A stretch of 64,000 nucleotides of DNA from Lyngbya sp. PCC 8106 (GTDB taxonomy: Bacteria > Cyanobacteriota > Cyanobacteriia > Cyanobacteriales > Microcoleaceae), in the NCBI RefSeq assembly GCF_000169095.1, contig NZ_AAVU01000003.1:124001-188000 (forward strand), in the 5' to 3' direction. Both the position numbers and the translations under genes were made by a program. Under the pieces are notes generated by a model. It saw nothing but the letters and a program-made list of their open reading frames with translations. It ran no database searches and was not told where the DNA came from. The number at the start of each line of letters is the position of its first letter. Positions within the stretch are counted from its first letter, which is position 1. This document shows positions 62,594 to 64,000 of this stretch, one piece after another.

Positions 62594-63853
62594 ATGCTGA
62601 CACTTACTCACCGTTACCGAATCTATCCAAACACCACCCACGAGCAACAACTCATTGAGTGGATGGAAATTTGTCGCGGTGCATTTAACTATGCGTTGCG
62701 AGAGATTAAAGATTGGTGTGAAAGCCGTAAGTGCTTGGTCGATAGATGCTCTCTTGAAAGGGAATATATCCTCTCTGCTGAGATGAAGTTTCCTAGCGAA
62801 ATTCAACAGCTTAATAACTTGCCAAAAGCGAAGAAAGAATTCCCCAGACTGGGTAAAGTTCCTTCTCAAGTTCTTCAGCAAACTATTAAGCAGTTGCATA
62901 GAGGTTGGGAGTATTTCCAAAACAGAGGATTCGGTTTTCCACGCTTCAAGAAATATGGACAATTCAAGTCGTTGCTTTTTCCTCAATTCAAGGAGAATCC
63001 GGTAACGAACTTGCACATTAAGTTGCCCAAAATTGGAGCAATCCCAATCAACCTGCATCGTCCAATCCCAGCAGGGTTTGTGGTTAAGCAGGTGAGAATT
63101 TTAAGGAAAGCTGACCGATGGTATGCGTCTATCTCCTTGCAATGTGATGTCAGTGTTCCTGACCCAACGACCCACGGTCATCCTATCGGGGTGGATGTTG
63201 GACTAGAAAAGTTTTTGGCAACGAGTGACGGTGTTCTCGTTAAACCTCCTAAGTTTTTAAAGGGGCTGCAAAGCGAGTTGAAATTACTGCAACGCAGACT
63301 ATCAAGAAAACAGAAAAGGTCTAAAAATTACGAAAAACAACGTCTTAAAGTTGCTCGTCTTCACCACCAAATCGACAACACGAGAAAAGACTTTCACTAC
63401 AAACAAGCCCACGCCCTTTGTGACGCGGGTGATATGGTCTTCATGGAAGACTTGGATTACCGAATAATGGCTAAAGGTCTGTTCAAGAAACATACTCTTG
63501 ATGCTGCATTCGGACAGTTTAGAACTATCGTCAAATATGTTTGTTGGAAACGTGGAAAGTTTTTTGCCCAAGTTGATGCAAGGGGGACTTCTCAAGAGTG
63601 TCCTGAATGCGGTGGTGAAGTTAAAAAAAATCTAAGTGTAAGAATCCATAATTGTCCTCATTGTGGGTACAAAACAGACCGCGATGTAGCCGCAGGTCAA
63701 AATATTAGAAACCGAGGAATTAAACTCATTAGTACCGTTGGACAGATGGGAAAGGAAACTGCCTGTGCAGACGTTCTACCGGGGACTGTTAAAAATCAGT
63801 CTAGGCAAGTGTCGAAATCCCGCAAGGGAAAAACCAGGAAAACCAAGCTGTGA
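62594..63853 (+). CDS. tnpB: TnpB RNA-guided nuclease (solo IS200/IS605-type)
   Basis: Transposon-encoded RNA-guided DNA endonuclease, ancestor of Cas12. 419 residues: N-terminal helix-turn-helix (LTHRYRIYPNTTHEQQLIEW), RuvC-like core with candidate catalytic Asp201 (GVDVGLEKFLATSDG), Glu285 (VFMEDLDYRIM) and Asp364 (YKTDRDVAAGQNI), and a zinc finger CPECGG/CPHCGY. All catalytic residues are present and the frame is intact, so it is probably active. No tnpA transposase is adjacent. The 3' end and following hairpin should encode its guide RNA. Confidence 0.93.
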   Translation: MLTLTHRYRIYPNTTHEQQLIEWMEICRGAFNYALREIKDWCESRKCLVDRCSLEREYILSAEMKFPSEIQQLNNLPKAKKEFPRLGKVPSQVLQQTIKQLHRGWEYFQNRGFGFPRFKKYGQFKSLLFPQFKENPVTNLHIKLPKIGAIPINLHRPIPAGFVVKQVRILRKADRWYASISLQCDVSVPDPTTHGHPIGVDVGLEKFLATSDGVLVKPPKFLKGLQSELKLLQRRLSRKQKRSKNYEKQRLKVARLHHQIDNTRKDFHYKQAHALCDAGDMVFMEDLDYRIMAKGLFKKHTLDAAFGQFRTIVKYVCWKRGKFFAQVDARGTSQECPECGGEVKKNLSVRIHNCPHCGYKTDRDVAAGQNIRNRGIKLISTVGQMGKETACADVLPGTVKNQSRQVSKSRKGKTRKTKL

Positions 63854-63905
63854 GGTTTGGAAGCCTACACTGTAATCTTCGATTCAGTGTGGGAGGATGT
63901 CACTG
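63740..63905 (+). ncRNA. Candidate TnpB guide (omega) RNA and right end
   Basis: In the TnpB family the guide RNA spans the tnpB 3' end and element right end. Here the stop is followed by a hairpin CCTACACTG ... CAGTGTGGG (63864-63893, 9-bp stem with one G-U pair) and GGGAGGATGTCAC at about 63891-63903, an end sequence seen in cyanobacterial elements of this type. The guide would be read from sequence just beyond about 63905. The 5' limit is a guess. Confidence 0.5.
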
Positions 63906-64000
63906 CAATAAATTGTTCCTTAACTATACAGTACAGTAATCAGAGGGTTCAATACCAAAAAATTTTACATCTAAAACCCTGGATAATAGGCGGAGATCTG

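Noticed and set aside
62480..63058. 192-codon leftward frame overlapping tnpB
   Set aside because: It lies entirely over the intact TnpB reading frame and its upstream region, and has no recognisable family.

Overview
The window is a chromosomal segment from a filamentous (Oscillatoriales-type, Lyngbya/Limnoraphis/Planktothrix-like) cyanobacterium. The evidence is: frequent HIP1 octamers (GCGATCGC; about 27 by eye); cyanobacterial marker genes (ndhN, ldpA, a Ycf45-type R3H ATPase); a cyanobacterial ribosomal-protein order without rpsN or rpmD in the spc part; heptanucleotide short tandem repeats; and IS200/IS605-type elements. The genus is an inference.

Layout. (1) 0-8.2 kb: a Tat/lipoprotein TRAP solute-binding protein, then a purine-salvage group (guanine deaminase facing a purine permease and a NupC nucleoside transporter), then a leftward trio of NTF2-like, DoxX and pyridine-nucleotide disulfide oxidoreductase genes. 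(2) 8.2-18.3 kb: accessory and hypothetical genes. These include an abutting XRE/ImmA-protease pair, two tandem paralogous coiled-coil proteins, hflX with an apparent ATC start, small membrane proteins, and an overlapping hypothetical pair, one member of which looks PD-(D/E)XK-like. Two short reading frames here look broken. (3) 18.4-37.2 kb, all leftward: the S10-spc-alpha ribosomal superoperon running rplC-rplD-rplW-rplB-rpsS-rplV-rpsC-rplP-rpmC-rpsQ-rplN-rplX-rplE-rpsH-rplF-rplR-rpsE-rplO-secY-adk-infA-rpmJ-rpsM-rpsK-rpoA-rplQ-truA-rplM-rpsI-rpmE-prfA. About 0.9 kb without a convincing gene lies upstream of rplC. (4) 38-41.9 kb: ndhN, ldpA (circadian/redox Fe-S protein) and the Ycf45-type R3H ATPase.

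(5) 42-57.5 kb: a complete chemosensory cluster, cheR(TPR)-cheW(double)-mcp-mcp-mcp-cheA(with receiver)-cheB, then a convergent CheY-like gene, then a 1221-residue multi-PAS/GAF histidine kinase. One PAS domain of that kinase carries the full LOV flavin-adduct motif. The first two receptors share an almost identical cytoplasmic half behind unrelated sensors, all three receptors lack room for a HAMP domain, and the third has an unequal heptad pattern. A blue-light input beside a methylation-capable chemosensory module suggests light- or taxis-controlled motility (inference).

(6) 57.5-64 kb: a mobile-element and cell-surface region. It holds an internally deleted IS200/IS605 relative, tRNA-Gln(UUG), a broken Y1 transposase, a truncated glycosyltransferase N-terminus, GT2, polysaccharide pyruvyl transferase and GT4 genes, and an intact solo TnpB with a hairpin end that could form part of its guide RNA. 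No CRISPR array or rRNA was seen. Positions 1-34 and the last ~95 bases hold nothing I can name.
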